Shown here: one piece after another, positions 1 through 7,548 of the stretch | Layout: every line of letters begins with the position of its first letter | How positions within the stretch are numbered: position 1 is the first letter of the stretch | Source of the DNA: Bacteroidota bacterium | Lineage (GTDB): Bacteria; Bacteroidota; Bacteroidia; Flavobacteriales; Flavobacteriaceae | Length of the DNA stretch: 64,000 bases | Direction of reading: 5' to 3' | NCBI GenBank assembly: GCA_018829465.1 | Contig: JAHJTN010000007.1 | Coordinates: 62,001 to 126,000 of the forward strand | Notes under the pieces: generated by a model | What the model was told of the DNA's origin: nothing | What the model saw: the letters and a program-made list of their open reading frames with translations, nothing else | Database searches by the model: none | Program-made: the position numbers and the translations under genes

Positions 1-1954
1 AAGGCCTGCTTTCCGGTTTGTGAATGCCAAGTTTTTCAAGGCAGGCATGTACCACACCTTTTAAGTAAAAAAAGTGACTTTCTTGTCTTTTTTGAGACCA
101 ATTTTCCGGAGATATGGCACCGGTTACAAACAATCCTAAACATTTATTTTCGATGTATGCACCGTTTTTTCTTTGGTATTTTTTTCCAAATTCAAAAAGT
201 TTCAGGTCATTTCGTCTTCTGTTCAGGTTATGTGCTACAGATTCCAAACCGGTAAAAAGCAAATCTTGTCGCATCACTGAAAGGTCTTGACTCAGCGGAT
301 TTAGTATGTTTACCGCTGAATGATCCTCAAAAGCGGGGTCGAGTTTGTGATATTCGGGGCTGCTGAGCGAATTGGTCATGATTTCGAAGAAACCTTGTGC
401 CACCAACTGTTGCGCAATGAGATCTTGTATCTTGTAATCTTCAAATTTGCCAACAGTTGCCACAGATGCATTGAGTTTTTCCGAAAACTGAATGTTGTTG
501 TAACCGTAAATTCTCAGGATTTCTTCGATTACATCCGCCTCTCGGGTTACATCTACGCGATAAGGCGGAATGCTGAGTCCCATGCCAGATTCGGTGACGT
601 TGATGACTTTGATATCGAGATAGGAAAGTATTTTTTTAATGGTGTCTTCAGGTAAATTTTCACCGATGAGTTTGTTCACTTTTTCGTAAGTGAGAAAAAC
701 TTTAAAATCTTCTACTTTCTTGGGGTAAAAATCCACAATGTCTGAGGAGATTTTAGCGCCTGAGAGTTCAGAAATGAGAATAGCAGCTCTCTTGAGTGCA
801 TAATCTACCAAGTTGATATCGATACCGCGCTCAAACCTAAAAGAAGCGTCTGTGTTCAGGTTGTGCCTTTTAGAAGTTTTCCTGACGCTAACCGGATCAA
901 AATAAGCACTTTCCAGAAAAATGCGTGTGGTTTGTTCTGTTACGCCTGAGTCGAGTCCGCCAAAAACACCGGCTATGCAAAGGGGTTTGTTCTCGTCGCA
1001 AATCATCAAATCTTCAGCGTGCAGTTTTCGCACTACACCGTCAAGCGTGACGAATTCTGTGTTTTCCGGCAGTGTTTTGACAACGATTTTTTTGCTTTTA
1101 ATTTTATCTGCGTCGAAGGCATGCAAGGGCTGTCCAAGTTCGTGAAGCACGTAATTAGTAGCATCAACGACGTTGTTTTTGGGTGTCAAGCCAATGGCTT
1201 TTAGCCTGTTTTTAAGCCAATTGGGCGATTCTTTTACGCTGACATCTGTCAACGAAACGCCGCAATACCGAGGTGCCAATAGTTTGTCTGCGACTTCAAC
1301 ATCTATTTTTAGCGCCCTGTTGTCCACGTTAAAACTGCTGACGGAAGGCGTGATGAGTTCGAGTAATTTTTCTCGCTGAGCAATACCGGCGCGCAGATCT
1401 CTGGCAACTCCCAAATGGCTCATAGCGTCTGCGCGGTTGGGTGTGAGGCCAATTTCATAGACGGTGTCTTCTTCTACCTGATAAACCTTTGAAAGCAGAG
1501 CGCCTGGCGCTAGTTTTTCATCCAAAATTAAAATTCCGTCATGGCTGTTGCCCAATCCAATTTCGTCTTCGGCACAAATCATGCCCTCACTGACTTGCCC
1601 TCTGATTTTTCCTTGTTTGATGACCCAGGGTTTATTCTCTTTATCGAACAATTGTGTCCCCACCGTGGCAACGGGTACTTTTTGACCTACTGCTACATTG
1701 GGCGCTCCGCAAACTATATGAAGCGGTTTTTCTAGGCCAATATCAACGGTTGTCACTTTGAGTCTGTCTGCATCCGGATGCTTATCGCATGTCAAAACTT
1801 GCCCAACTAAGATGCCTTTTAGACCACCTCTAACAGAAGAGAAACTTTCCACGCCTTCTACCTCAAGACCTAAATCCGTCAGTATTTCAGCAATTCTGTC
1901 GGGTGATTCGGTTGTTTTTATAAATTGTTTTAACCAATTATGTGAAATTTTCAT
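1..1954 (-). CDS. pheT: phenylalanine--tRNA ligase beta subunit, 3' end outside window
   Basis: Beta subunit of the alpha2beta2 phenylalanyl-tRNA synthetase, which charges tRNA-Phe in the cytoplasm. Reading the minus strand from the ATG at 1954 gives MKISHNWLKQFIKTTESPD, the usual PheT start, followed by the EMAP-type tRNA-binding domain (HPDADRLKVTTVDIG, about residues 55-65), the B3/B4 editing region (APRYCGV, FRFERGID) and the B5 domain. About 651 codons are visible. The family is near 800, so the catalytic-like core end and the C-terminal anticodon-binding domain lie beyond base 1. The gene has a long leader: a good promoter sits about 290 bases upstream and a copy of the dispersed leader element lies 32 bases before the ATG. 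Confidence 0.95.
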   Translation of the reverse strand, partial: MKISHNWLKQFIKTTESPDRIAEILTDLGLEVEGVESFSSVRGGLKGILVGQVLTCDKHPDADRLKVTTVDIGLEKPLHIVCGAPNVAVGQKVPVATVGTQLFDKENKPWVIKQGKIRGQVSEGMICAEDEIGLGNSHDGILILDEKLAPGALLSKVYQVEEDTVYEIGLTPNRADAMSHLGVARDLRAGIAQREKLLELITPSVSSFNVDNRALKIDVEVADKLLAPRYCGVSLTDVSVKESPNWLKNRLKAIGLTPKNNVVDATNYVLHELGQPLHAFDADKIKSKKIVVKTLPENTEFVTLDGVVRKLHAEDLMICDENKPLCIAGVFGGLDSGVTEQTTRIFLESAYFDPVSVRKTSKRHNLNTDASFRFERGIDINLVDYALKRAAILISELSGAKISSDIVDFYPKKVEDFKVFLTYEKVNKLIGENLPEDTIKKILSYLDIKVINVTESGMGLSIPPYRVDVTREADVIEEILRIYGYNNIQFSEKLNASVATVGKFEDYKIQDLIAQQLVAQGFFEIMTNSLSSPEYHKLDPAFEDHSAVNILNPLSQDLSVMRQDLLFTGLESVAHNLNRRRNDLKLFEFGKKYQRKNGAYIENKCLGLFVTGAISPENWSQKRQESHFFYLKGVVHACLEKLGIHKPESRP

Positions 1955-1986
1955 GTGTTTATTTTATTTATTTTTATCTGTCACAC

Positions 1987-2043
1987 GGAACGCCCTACGA
2001 TAATCATGCGCCTGTGTGCAAAATTTTTACATGGGCGTTTCAT
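1987..2043 (-). repeat. dispersed leader element, copy 1 (pheT leader)
   Basis: On the minus strand this reads ATGAAACGCCCATGTAAA at its start and ends TAGGGCGTTCC. The ends are complementary (GAAACGCCC with GGGCGTTCC, 8 of 9 pairs), and the middle carries GCACACAGG and GCATGATTAT. The same block occurs at 26316, 31162 and 40617. After the element come 32 bases of A/T-rich spacer ending AAACAC, then the pheT ATG at 1954. An open frame of 20 codons runs from its ATG (2043) to TGA (1981). Confidence 0.85.
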
Positions 2044-2250
2044 GTGAGTCTATTATTTTTTTATTCATCATCCAAATCATTTACGAAGCTATGTAAGTGT
2101 TTCGCAATTCAGGACAATGACCTAAATTATAGTTAATGGTACATTTAAACTTTTTAAAAATCAGCATGGCTATTTAGACTCTTTTATACATCAGCTTTCT
2201 GATAAAAAAACAAATTTTAAACGATAAATGAAGCCCTAAACTTTGCCGCG

Positions 2251-2283
2251 CAAAGATAAAAATTATAGCCTAGCATTTGTCAA
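2251..2283 (-). promoter_or_regulatory. pheT promoter
   Basis: On the minus strand TTG (2283-2281), 22 bases, then TATCTTTG (2258-2251) match the Bacteroidota -33/-7 promoter. Transcription would start near 2244 and give pheT an untranslated leader of about 290 bases that contains leader element copy 1. The -7 element is also part of the short palindrome CTTTGC-CGC-GCAAAG. The rest of the 1955-2397 gap shows no gene. Confidence 0.6.
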
Positions 2284-2354
2284 TTTTTATTCTTGTATGG
2301 GCATACAAACCCTAATTTTTGTTAAAGAAAGCAATCATGTCGGGTTATTTTTAA

Positions 2355-2362
2355 TATTTTTG
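2355..2362 (+). promoter_or_regulatory. -7 element of the DUF3179 lipoprotein gene
   Basis: TATTTTTG matches TAnnTTTG and lies 35 bases before the ATG at 2398. No convincing -33 TTTG at normal spacing was found. Confidence 0.4.
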
Positions 2363-2397
2363 GCTATTAACAACACAGAAACCTAACCTTTAAACTT

Positions 2398-3246
2398 ATG
2401 AGACACGCATTTTTATCTTTATCTGCCATCTTTATGCTAGCCTTAGCTTGCAAAGAAGTTCCCAAAAACAATGAAACTCCTCAAACGGAAGTTTCAGAAT
2501 CCACCGAAGTGACGCCAAAAAACAAAAGACCAATAGCGCTCGAAAACGGTAAAATATTTGAACAAGACGGAAAAAAATGGCTCTATGGGGGCGAAGACCC
2601 TTCCATGCATTTTGATATAACCGATTGCACCCTTAAAGATGAAAATTACCACTACGGTATTGGCAGGGAGGCATTTCCGGCTTTGCTGGAGCCTCAATTT
2701 ACGGATATCGCTACAGTAGATACTTCTTACAAGGCAGAAGATCGTTTTCTTGTTCTACATGGCAAAAATGAAATTAAAGCCTACTCTGTTCGCGATTTAA
2801 CGCATTATGAAGTGGTGAATGATGTGGTTGATGGCCAACCTGTGATGGCGGCTTACTGTGTGTTGGCAGATTTGGGCGCTATTTATGACCGCGTTTTGTA
2901 CGGAAAAGAATTTACTTTTGCCTTGACGGGTTATACTTATTTTGATGAAGAAGTTTGGGACGGAATGGACGGTTTTATGCTTTGGGACAGAGAAACCGAG
3001 AGTATGTGGTGGCCTTTGACAGGCAAAGCCGTATCCGGAAAAATGAAAGGCGCAGACATGAAATTGTACGATGAGACCCAATGGGAACAAACCACCTGGT
3101 CTGCCATCAAAGAAAAATACCCGAATGCCAAAATTTTAATTTCTAATCAAGATTTTGAACGGCCTAAAAGTTGGCCACAATACACAGCGGTAGATTTGAA
3201 AGGTGGATATGACAATGCCGTTGCACCCAAGTGGGGCGAAAAATAG
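2398..3246 (+). CDS. DUF3179 domain lipoprotein
   Basis: Exported lipoprotein of 282 residues. The N-terminus is a signal peptide with lipobox LALAC (Cys18), followed by a Glu/Thr/Lys-rich linker to about residue 45. The remainder fits DUF3179: GREAFPALLEPQF, then EIKAYSVRDLTHYEVVND, then PVMAAYCVL, FALTGYTY, and MLWDRETESMWWPLTGKA. This family is found in bacteria and archaea and has no established function. The two Cys of the usual YCPLCGT motif are reduced to one here (YCVLAD). The gene is monocistronic. It is divergent from pheT and convergent with the DUF2805 pair, with only 3 bases between stop codons. Confidence 0.8.
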   Translation: MRHAFLSLSAIFMLALACKEVPKNNETPQTEVSESTEVTPKNKRPIALENGKIFEQDGKKWLYGGEDPSMHFDITDCTLKDENYHYGIGREAFPALLEPQFTDIATVDTSYKAEDRFLVLHGKNEIKAYSVRDLTHYEVVNDVVDGQPVMAAYCVLADLGAIYDRVLYGKEFTFALTGYTYFDEEVWDGMDGFMLWDRETESMWWPLTGKAVSGKMKGADMKLYDETQWEQTTWSAIKEKYPNAKILISNQDFERPKSWPQYTAVDLKGGYDNAVAPKWGEK

Positions 3247-3249
3247 AGC

Positions 3250-3591
3250 CTATCTTTTAGCAATGTGGTTGTTGGATATCGCTTTTTGTCTGCTACATTT
3301 AAACCTGACTACATCATCAATTCTGAGTTTGGCGTGTTTGGTTTTTCTGCCACTGACCCTGCGGCGCCATCTTTTGAAGGATTTTTCGGAGAGTTTGGCG
3401 CGCATCAATGCAATGACTTCAGCATCAGATAAATTGAATTGAAATACAATGGCTTCAAAAGGCGTACGGTCTTCCCAAGCCATCTCAATGATGCGGTCTA
3501 TGTCACGTTCAGTAAAGTGCTTTATGGCTTCCAATACTGCTTTATATTTTCCCCTTGGGAATGTAGTATTTTCCACCAATTTCTTCGTCAA
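3250..3591 (-). CDS. DUF2805 (TIGR03643-type) protein
   Basis: Small cytosolic protein of about 113 residues. The core reads DRIIEMAWEDRTPFEAI, then LSDAEVIALMR, then SFKRWRRRVSGRKTKH, diagnostic of the TIGR03643/DUF2805 family of unknown function. The C-terminus is short and basic. The start given is TTG at 3591, because no ATG lies in frame before the conserved core. Other TTG/GTG codons just downstream are possible, so the overlap of about 50 bases with the upstream gene may be smaller. It sits directly behind a paralogue and the two are probably co-transcribed. Confidence 0.75.
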   Translation of the reverse strand: MTKKLVENTTFPRGKYKAVLEAIKHFTERDIDRIIEMAWEDRTPFEAIVFQFNLSDAEVIALMRAKLSEKSFKRWRRRVSGRKTKHAKLRIDDVVRFKCSRQKAISNNHIAKR

Positions 3592-3820
3592 AATCGTCAG
3601 GAAGGATAGGTTTTGGCTTAGGTTTTTTGGTAGCTGTCAGCTTTTTCCAAGCGTCAAATTTATCTTTTGAAAGGTGTTTTTTGAGGATGTCAATCACTTC
3701 ATTTTCAGATAAATTAAAAGTCGATTTTAGGATATCGAAAGGATTTTTTTCCTCTAATGCCATCTCTACTACACGCTCCAACTGTTGGGGATCGAGAGAC
3801 ACCTGCTTGCTTTTTCTCAT
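3542..3820 (-). CDS. DUF2805-like protein, paralogue of downstream gene
   Basis: Protein of 92 residues with the same core plan as its downstream neighbour: QLERVVEMALEEKNPFDIL, then LSENEVIDILKKHLS, then KFDAWKKL. A Lys/Pro-rich stretch and an acidic tail (DDFDEEIGGKYYIPKGKI) follow. It is more diverged from the DUF2805 consensus than its neighbour. Function unknown. The ATG at 3820 is the only reasonable start. Confidence 0.65.
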   Translation of the reverse strand: MRKSKQVSLDPQQLERVVEMALEEKNPFDILKSTFNLSENEVIDILKKHLSKDKFDAWKKLTATKKPKPKPILPDDFDEEIGGKYYIPKGKI

Positions 3821-3935
3821 GACTAATAAAAAAAGTAAAACTTATAAATGGTTGTACAATTTTACAAAAAAAAATGAAAGATTGATAGAAAGTTGGTTTT
3901 TTTAACGACTTTGCAAGTAAATAAATCTGACTGAT

Positions 3936-5264
3936 TTAGCGCATTTTACCCATCATGTTCATCAGGTTTTTGGCGCCACCGCCTTGCATCATCTTCATCA
4001 TTTTGCCCATTTGTTCAAATTGTTTGATGAGTTGGTTGATTTCTTGCATACTTCTGCCAGATCCTTTTTCGAGTCGTTTTTTTCGTGATAGGTTTAGCAA
4101 AGCCGGATTTCTTCGCTCATCGGGTGTCATAGATTGAATGATGGCTTCTACATGTTTGAAAGCGTCGTCTTCGATGTTGACGTCTTTGATGGCTTTTCCC
4201 ATGCCGGGAATCATGCCCATCAAATCTTTCATATTGCCCATTTTTTTGATTTGTTGAATTTGTTGAAGAAAGTCATCGAAGCCAAATTGATTTTTAGCAA
4301 TTTTCTTTTGCAATTTTCTGGCCTCTTCTTCATCAAATTGTTCTTGCGCTTTCTCAACAAGCGAAACAACGTCGCCCATTCCCAAAATACGGTCGGCCAT
4401 ACGTTCGGGATAGAACACGTCTAAGGCATCCATTTTTTCGCCGGTTCCGACAAATTTTATGGGTTTGTTTACTACTGCTTTGATAGATAATGCCGCACCA
4501 CCGCGTGTGTCGCCATCGAGTTTCGTCAGGATTACACCATCAAAATTGAGTCGGTCGTTAAAAGCTTTTGCCGTGTTTACGGCATCCTGGCCGGTCATGG
4601 CATCTACCACAAAAAGGGTTTCCTGCGGCTGTATGGCTTTGTGGATGGCCGCAATTTCATTCATCATGGCTTCATCTACAGCCAAACGTCCGGCGGTATC
4701 CACAATCACGGCACTGTAACCTTCTGCCTTGGCTTTTTTCAGTGCGTTGTGCGCAATCTCTACCGGGTTTTTGTTTTCGCGTTCTGTATAGACGCCGGCA
4801 CCTACTTGCCCAGCTACGATTTCCAACTGATCTATGGCTGCGGGTCTGTACACATCGCAAGCTACGAGCAACACTTTTTTACCTTTTTTACTGTTCAAAT
4901 ACTTGGCCAGCTTACCGGAAAAAGTGGTTTTACCGGAACCTTGCAAACCCGACATTAAAATGATACTCGGGTTGCCTGATAGGTTGATGCCTGCCGCGCT
5001 GCCGCCCATGAGTTCGGTGAGTTCGTCTTTAACAATCTTCACCATAAGTTGGCCGGGCTGAAGCGATTTGAGCACGTTTTGCCCAAGTGCCTTTTCTTTG
5101 ACAGTGTTCGTAAAGTCTTTGGCAATTTTGAAGTTTACGTCTGCGTCAACCATAGCGCGACGCACTTCTTTAAGGGTTTCGGCAACGTTGATTTCAGTGA
5201 TGCTTCCGTGGCCTTTGAGTATATGGAGTGCTTTGTCGAGCTTGTCGCTGAGGTTATCAAACAT
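3936..5264 (-). CDS. ffh: signal recognition particle protein Ffh
   Basis: GTPase subunit of the signal recognition particle, which binds signal sequences on the ribosome and delivers them to FtsY. The 442 residues hold the N domain (1-90), the G domain with P-loop GLQGSGKTT (106-114), DVYRPAA, DTAGR (189-193) and TKLDGDTRGG (247-256), and the Met-rich M domain from about 325, ending MQGGGAKNLMNMMGKMR. Length and motifs are normal. A full promoter (TTTG-N20-TATATTTG) lies directly upstream. The 4.5S RNA is not in this window. Confidence 0.97.
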   Translation of the reverse strand: MFDNLSDKLDKALHILKGHGSITEINVAETLKEVRRAMVDADVNFKIAKDFTNTVKEKALGQNVLKSLQPGQLMVKIVKDELTELMGGSAAGINLSGNPSIILMSGLQGSGKTTFSGKLAKYLNSKKGKKVLLVACDVYRPAAIDQLEIVAGQVGAGVYTERENKNPVEIAHNALKKAKAEGYSAVIVDTAGRLAVDEAMMNEIAAIHKAIQPQETLFVVDAMTGQDAVNTAKAFNDRLNFDGVILTKLDGDTRGGAALSIKAVVNKPIKFVGTGEKMDALDVFYPERMADRILGMGDVVSLVEKAQEQFDEEEARKLQKKIAKNQFGFDDFLQQIQQIKKMGNMKDLMGMIPGMGKAIKDVNIEDDAFKHVEAIIQSMTPDERRNPALLNLSRKKRLEKGSGRSMQEINQLIKQFEQMGKMMKMMQGGGAKNLMNMMGKMR

Positions 5265-5284
5265 GGATTCAGAATTTTGGATGG

Positions 5285-5316
5285 CAAATATAAGTCAATT
5301 GCGTGCTTTCTGCAAA
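5285..5316 (-). promoter_or_regulatory. ffh promoter
   Basis: Minus strand: TTTG (5316-5313), 20 bases, TATATTTG (5292-5285). This is a complete Bacteroidota -33/-7 pair with normal spacing. Transcription should start near 5278, about 14 bases before the ATG. Confidence 0.7.
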
Positions 5317-5328
5317 GTTTAAAAATGT

Positions 5329-5360
5329 GTCGGGGCGGTTAGATGTCTAACCGCCCCGAC
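5329..5360 (-). terminator. hairpin terminator after the Asp-rich lipoprotein gene
   Basis: A perfect 14-bp G/C-rich stem (GTCGGGGCGGTTAG paired with CTAACCGCCCCGAC) with a 4-base loop. On the minus strand it is followed by ACACATTTTT. It lies 27 bases past the stop of the 5387-6877 gene and before the ffh promoter, so it should separate the two units. Confidence 0.75.
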
Positions 5361-5386
5361 AGCAAAATAACCAACCAAAAGTGCTT

Positions 5387-6877
5387 TTAGCGTTCGAATA
5401 CTAATCGATCTTTTGTGCCATCGCTGTTTGCGTGCTCTAATACGATGCGGGTTTCAGTTGAAGAAACGATGAGCCAATCTTCATTCAATTCGTCAACAGG
5501 ATCCACTTCCGGAAATTGTATATGCAACTCCAAGGCGTTAAAATCTACTTCAATAAACCAAGTGGCGATGTGTATTTCGTCATTTTCTACTTTTTCTGCC
5601 TTTAGGCTACCATCTGCATTAAAGGTAAAAGTAAAACCGCTAAAATTGGAAGAATCATCGTTATTGTCATTTGTAAAGGCGGCCAATACCCATTCACCCA
5701 ACAAATTGGCTTTGAAAGCATCCAAATTTGGATTTCCGGTGTCATCTCCTCCGCCTGTGTCTCCTCCGCTACCATCACCTTGGTTGGGCGTACCTTCAAG
5801 TTTTAATGTGGTATTGTCATTATCGTCTTCTTTCAGATTTAATAAGGCATTGGAAAACTCCATAACCAGCCAATCTTCGTCTAAAATTTCAAGGATTTGA
5901 ACATCGTCCCTAAAGTCTAAATCTACTTTCAGCCTGTTTGTGTCGTCATCCAATTCAATTTCCCATCTTCCGAAAGCGAAAACATTGCCTCTAATCACCT
6001 TCACACCACCACCGAAGAAAAACTGGAATTTCACGTCTTGAAAAACTTCACTTCGGTCGGTTCCTTCGTTGATGAATTCAGTTACAAACCAATCGTTAGC
6101 CAATAGCGTTCTCCTGAGTTCAAAAGCGGTTTCGCGAAGATTGCTGGGGATGTCGTCATCAATGGTGTCGTCGTCATCGTCATCGTCGCTGTTTCTGCAT
6201 TCGAGCATTACACGAAGAAGTTCTCTATTGTTTTCAAGTTGAAGGGTGTTACCGTCTCTGAATGTGATGCTGATAGGGTAATCTATGCTTACCACGATGC
6301 TGGGAGGTAGTTGCGTGAAAAAGGCGAAGAGCTCACGGTTGTTATTTACTACTACGCTGCCGGTTTGTTCTTGATTGGTGTTGAACAACAAAAGTGTTAC
6401 AGGGTAGTTGATTTCGAAACATTTGATGCGGTCTCTGAAATCGTCTTCATCATCATCGTTTTCTTTAGAAAGATGATCATTCCAATCGTCGTCGTTTTTG
6501 ATTTCTCGTTCGCTGTGGTCTTTAAAGCGGACCTTAAAAGGGAATTTTATCTGTGGCGGATTGGAAGAAGTTGAAGCACTGGCCTGCAGGGTTTGTTTAA
6601 ATTGGAGTAAACCATCTACTGAAGTAATGGTTTGGGTACCAAAATCGGTTTCTACTACATAGGGAAATACAACAGAAGTGGCACTGATGCCGTCTATAAA
6701 GTCGTCAATGGCACCGTTGTTTTCGCTGCTTGCTTGCAACAGAACAGCAAGCTCTGATGAGGCCGTGATGTTGTCATCGGGACTTTCACTGATGATTTCG
6801 GCACTGTCTGATTGACATCCAACTAAAAAAATACCTACGAGGTATAAAAAAAACAATGGTTTGAATAGCGTTTTCAT
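5387..6877 (-). CDS. Asp-rich lipoprotein with two lipocalin-like repeats
   Basis: Lipoprotein of 496 residues with lipobox LVGC (Cys21). I do not recognise a named family. Visible parts are an N-terminal domain with Asp-rich stretches (ENDDDEDDFRD, NSDDDDDDDTIDDD) and two related lipocalin-like units. The first begins LRRTLLANDWFVTEFINEG (about 255-365) and the second LGEWVLAAFTNDNNDD (about 395-496), joined by a Gly/Asp linker. Each has the W-V-x-x-F opening and a DEDWL or NEDWL near the end. The acidic stretches suggest calcium binding, which is inference. It is divergent from the ECF sigma/FecR/TonB operon, with 115 bases between the start codons, so it may be a surface partner or target of that system. 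Confidence 0.6.
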   Translation of the reverse strand: MKTLFKPLFFLYLVGIFLVGCQSDSAEIISESPDDNITASSELAVLLQASSENNGAIDDFIDGISATSVVFPYVVETDFGTQTITSVDGLLQFKQTLQASASTSSNPPQIKFPFKVRFKDHSEREIKNDDDWNDHLSKENDDDEDDFRDRIKCFEINYPVTLLLFNTNQEQTGSVVVNNNRELFAFFTQLPPSIVVSIDYPISITFRDGNTLQLENNRELLRVMLECRNSDDDDDDDTIDDDIPSNLRETAFELRRTLLANDWFVTEFINEGTDRSEVFQDVKFQFFFGGGVKVIRGNVFAFGRWEIELDDDTNRLKVDLDFRDDVQILEILDEDWLVMEFSNALLNLKEDDNDNTTLKLEGTPNQGDGSGGDTGGGDDTGNPNLDAFKANLLGEWVLAAFTNDNNDDSSNFSGFTFTFNADGSLKAEKVENDEIHIATWFIEVDFNALELHIQFPEVDPVDELNEDWLIVSSTETRIVLEHANSDGTKDRLVFER

Positions 6878-6940
6878 GTTTATAAAGATTTAAGTGATTT
6901 AAAAATATTGAATTCACACTAAAAACAATTACTTCTATTT

Positions 6941-6952
6941 AAACCCTACCTT
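6941..6952 (-). promoter_or_regulatory. GGTAGGGTT motif upstream of ECF sigma gene
   Basis: AAACCCTACCTT on the plus strand is AAGGTAGGGTTT on the minus strand. The same core (GGTAGGGTT) recurs in direct orientation at 7527-7535 just after this sigma gene, and at 48283-48291 at the start of another ECF sigma gene. Possibly a recognition or translation-level signal shared by ECF units. Confidence 0.35.
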
Positions 6953-6992
6953 GAAGTATTTTTTTTTTAAATTGGCACCGATTTAAACAGAC

Positions 6993-7520
6993 ATGGAGGC
7001 AAAAGAAAAAAAACTTGACATCATCAATATTTGTGAGGAAAAACAGTTTAAGCGGGTATTTGATGCGTTTGTGTCTCCGCTGAGAAATTACATATATTAT
7101 AAGTTTGGCGATGCAGAAAAAGCGGCGGATGCTGCCCAGGAAGCTTTCGTAAAACTTTGGGAAAATTGTGATAAAGTTTCGCCGGACAAGGCCAAAGCAT
7201 ATTTATTTACAGTAGCCAATAATCTATCGCTCAATCAGGTTGCACATCAAAAAGTGGTTCTTAAATATGAGAAAAATCACCGTAGCCATGCCGTCTCTGA
7301 AAGTCCGGAATTTCAATTCAGAGAAAAAGAATTTGAGGCAAAACTCAATACTGTGATAAACAATTTGAGCGAGGCGCAAAGAACTGCCTTTTTGTTAAAC
7401 AGGATAGAAGGTATGAAATATAGCGAAATTGCGTTGCACTTAGATATTAGTGTAAAAGCAGTCGAAAAACGGATACACAAAGCGCTCATTATATTAAGGA
7501 AAGAAATTGGAGATGTGTAA
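6993..7520 (+). CDS. ECF-type RNA polymerase sigma factor (FecI-like)
   Basis: Extracytoplasmic-function sigma-70 factor of 175 residues. Region 2 covers about 20-90 (FDAFVSPLRNYIYYKFGDAEKAADAAQEAFVKLWEN split by ordinary spacing). Region 4 covers about 120-170 (LSEAQRTAFLLNRIEGMKYSEIA with the helix-turn-helix ending VKAVEKRIHKAL). It is followed 28 bases later by a FecR-type anti-sigma and then a TonB receptor, the classic cell-surface signalling order in Bacteroidota. It should be held inactive by the anti-sigma until the receptor binds its substrate. The ATG at 6993 is preceded by A/T-rich DNA with TATTTTTT, a near match to the -7 element. Confidence 0.92.
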   Translation: MEAKEKKLDIINICEEKQFKRVFDAFVSPLRNYIYYKFGDAEKAADAAQEAFVKLWENCDKVSPDKAKAYLFTVANNLSLNQVAHQKVVLKYEKNHRSHAVSESPEFQFREKEFEAKLNTVINNLSEAQRTAFLLNRIEGMKYSEIALHLDISVKAVEKRIHKALIILRKEIGDV

Positions 7521-7548
7521 GCCTTAGGTAGGGTTTTTTGATTGAAAC

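Noticed and set aside
4459-5342. Several plus-strand open frames opposite ffh
   Set aside because: They are shadows of the conserved ffh frame.
6180-6200. Simple-sequence repeat coding Asp in the 5387-6877 gene as a contingency locus
   Set aside because: The GTC/ATC repeat is short and interrupted; it fits an acidic protein stretch.
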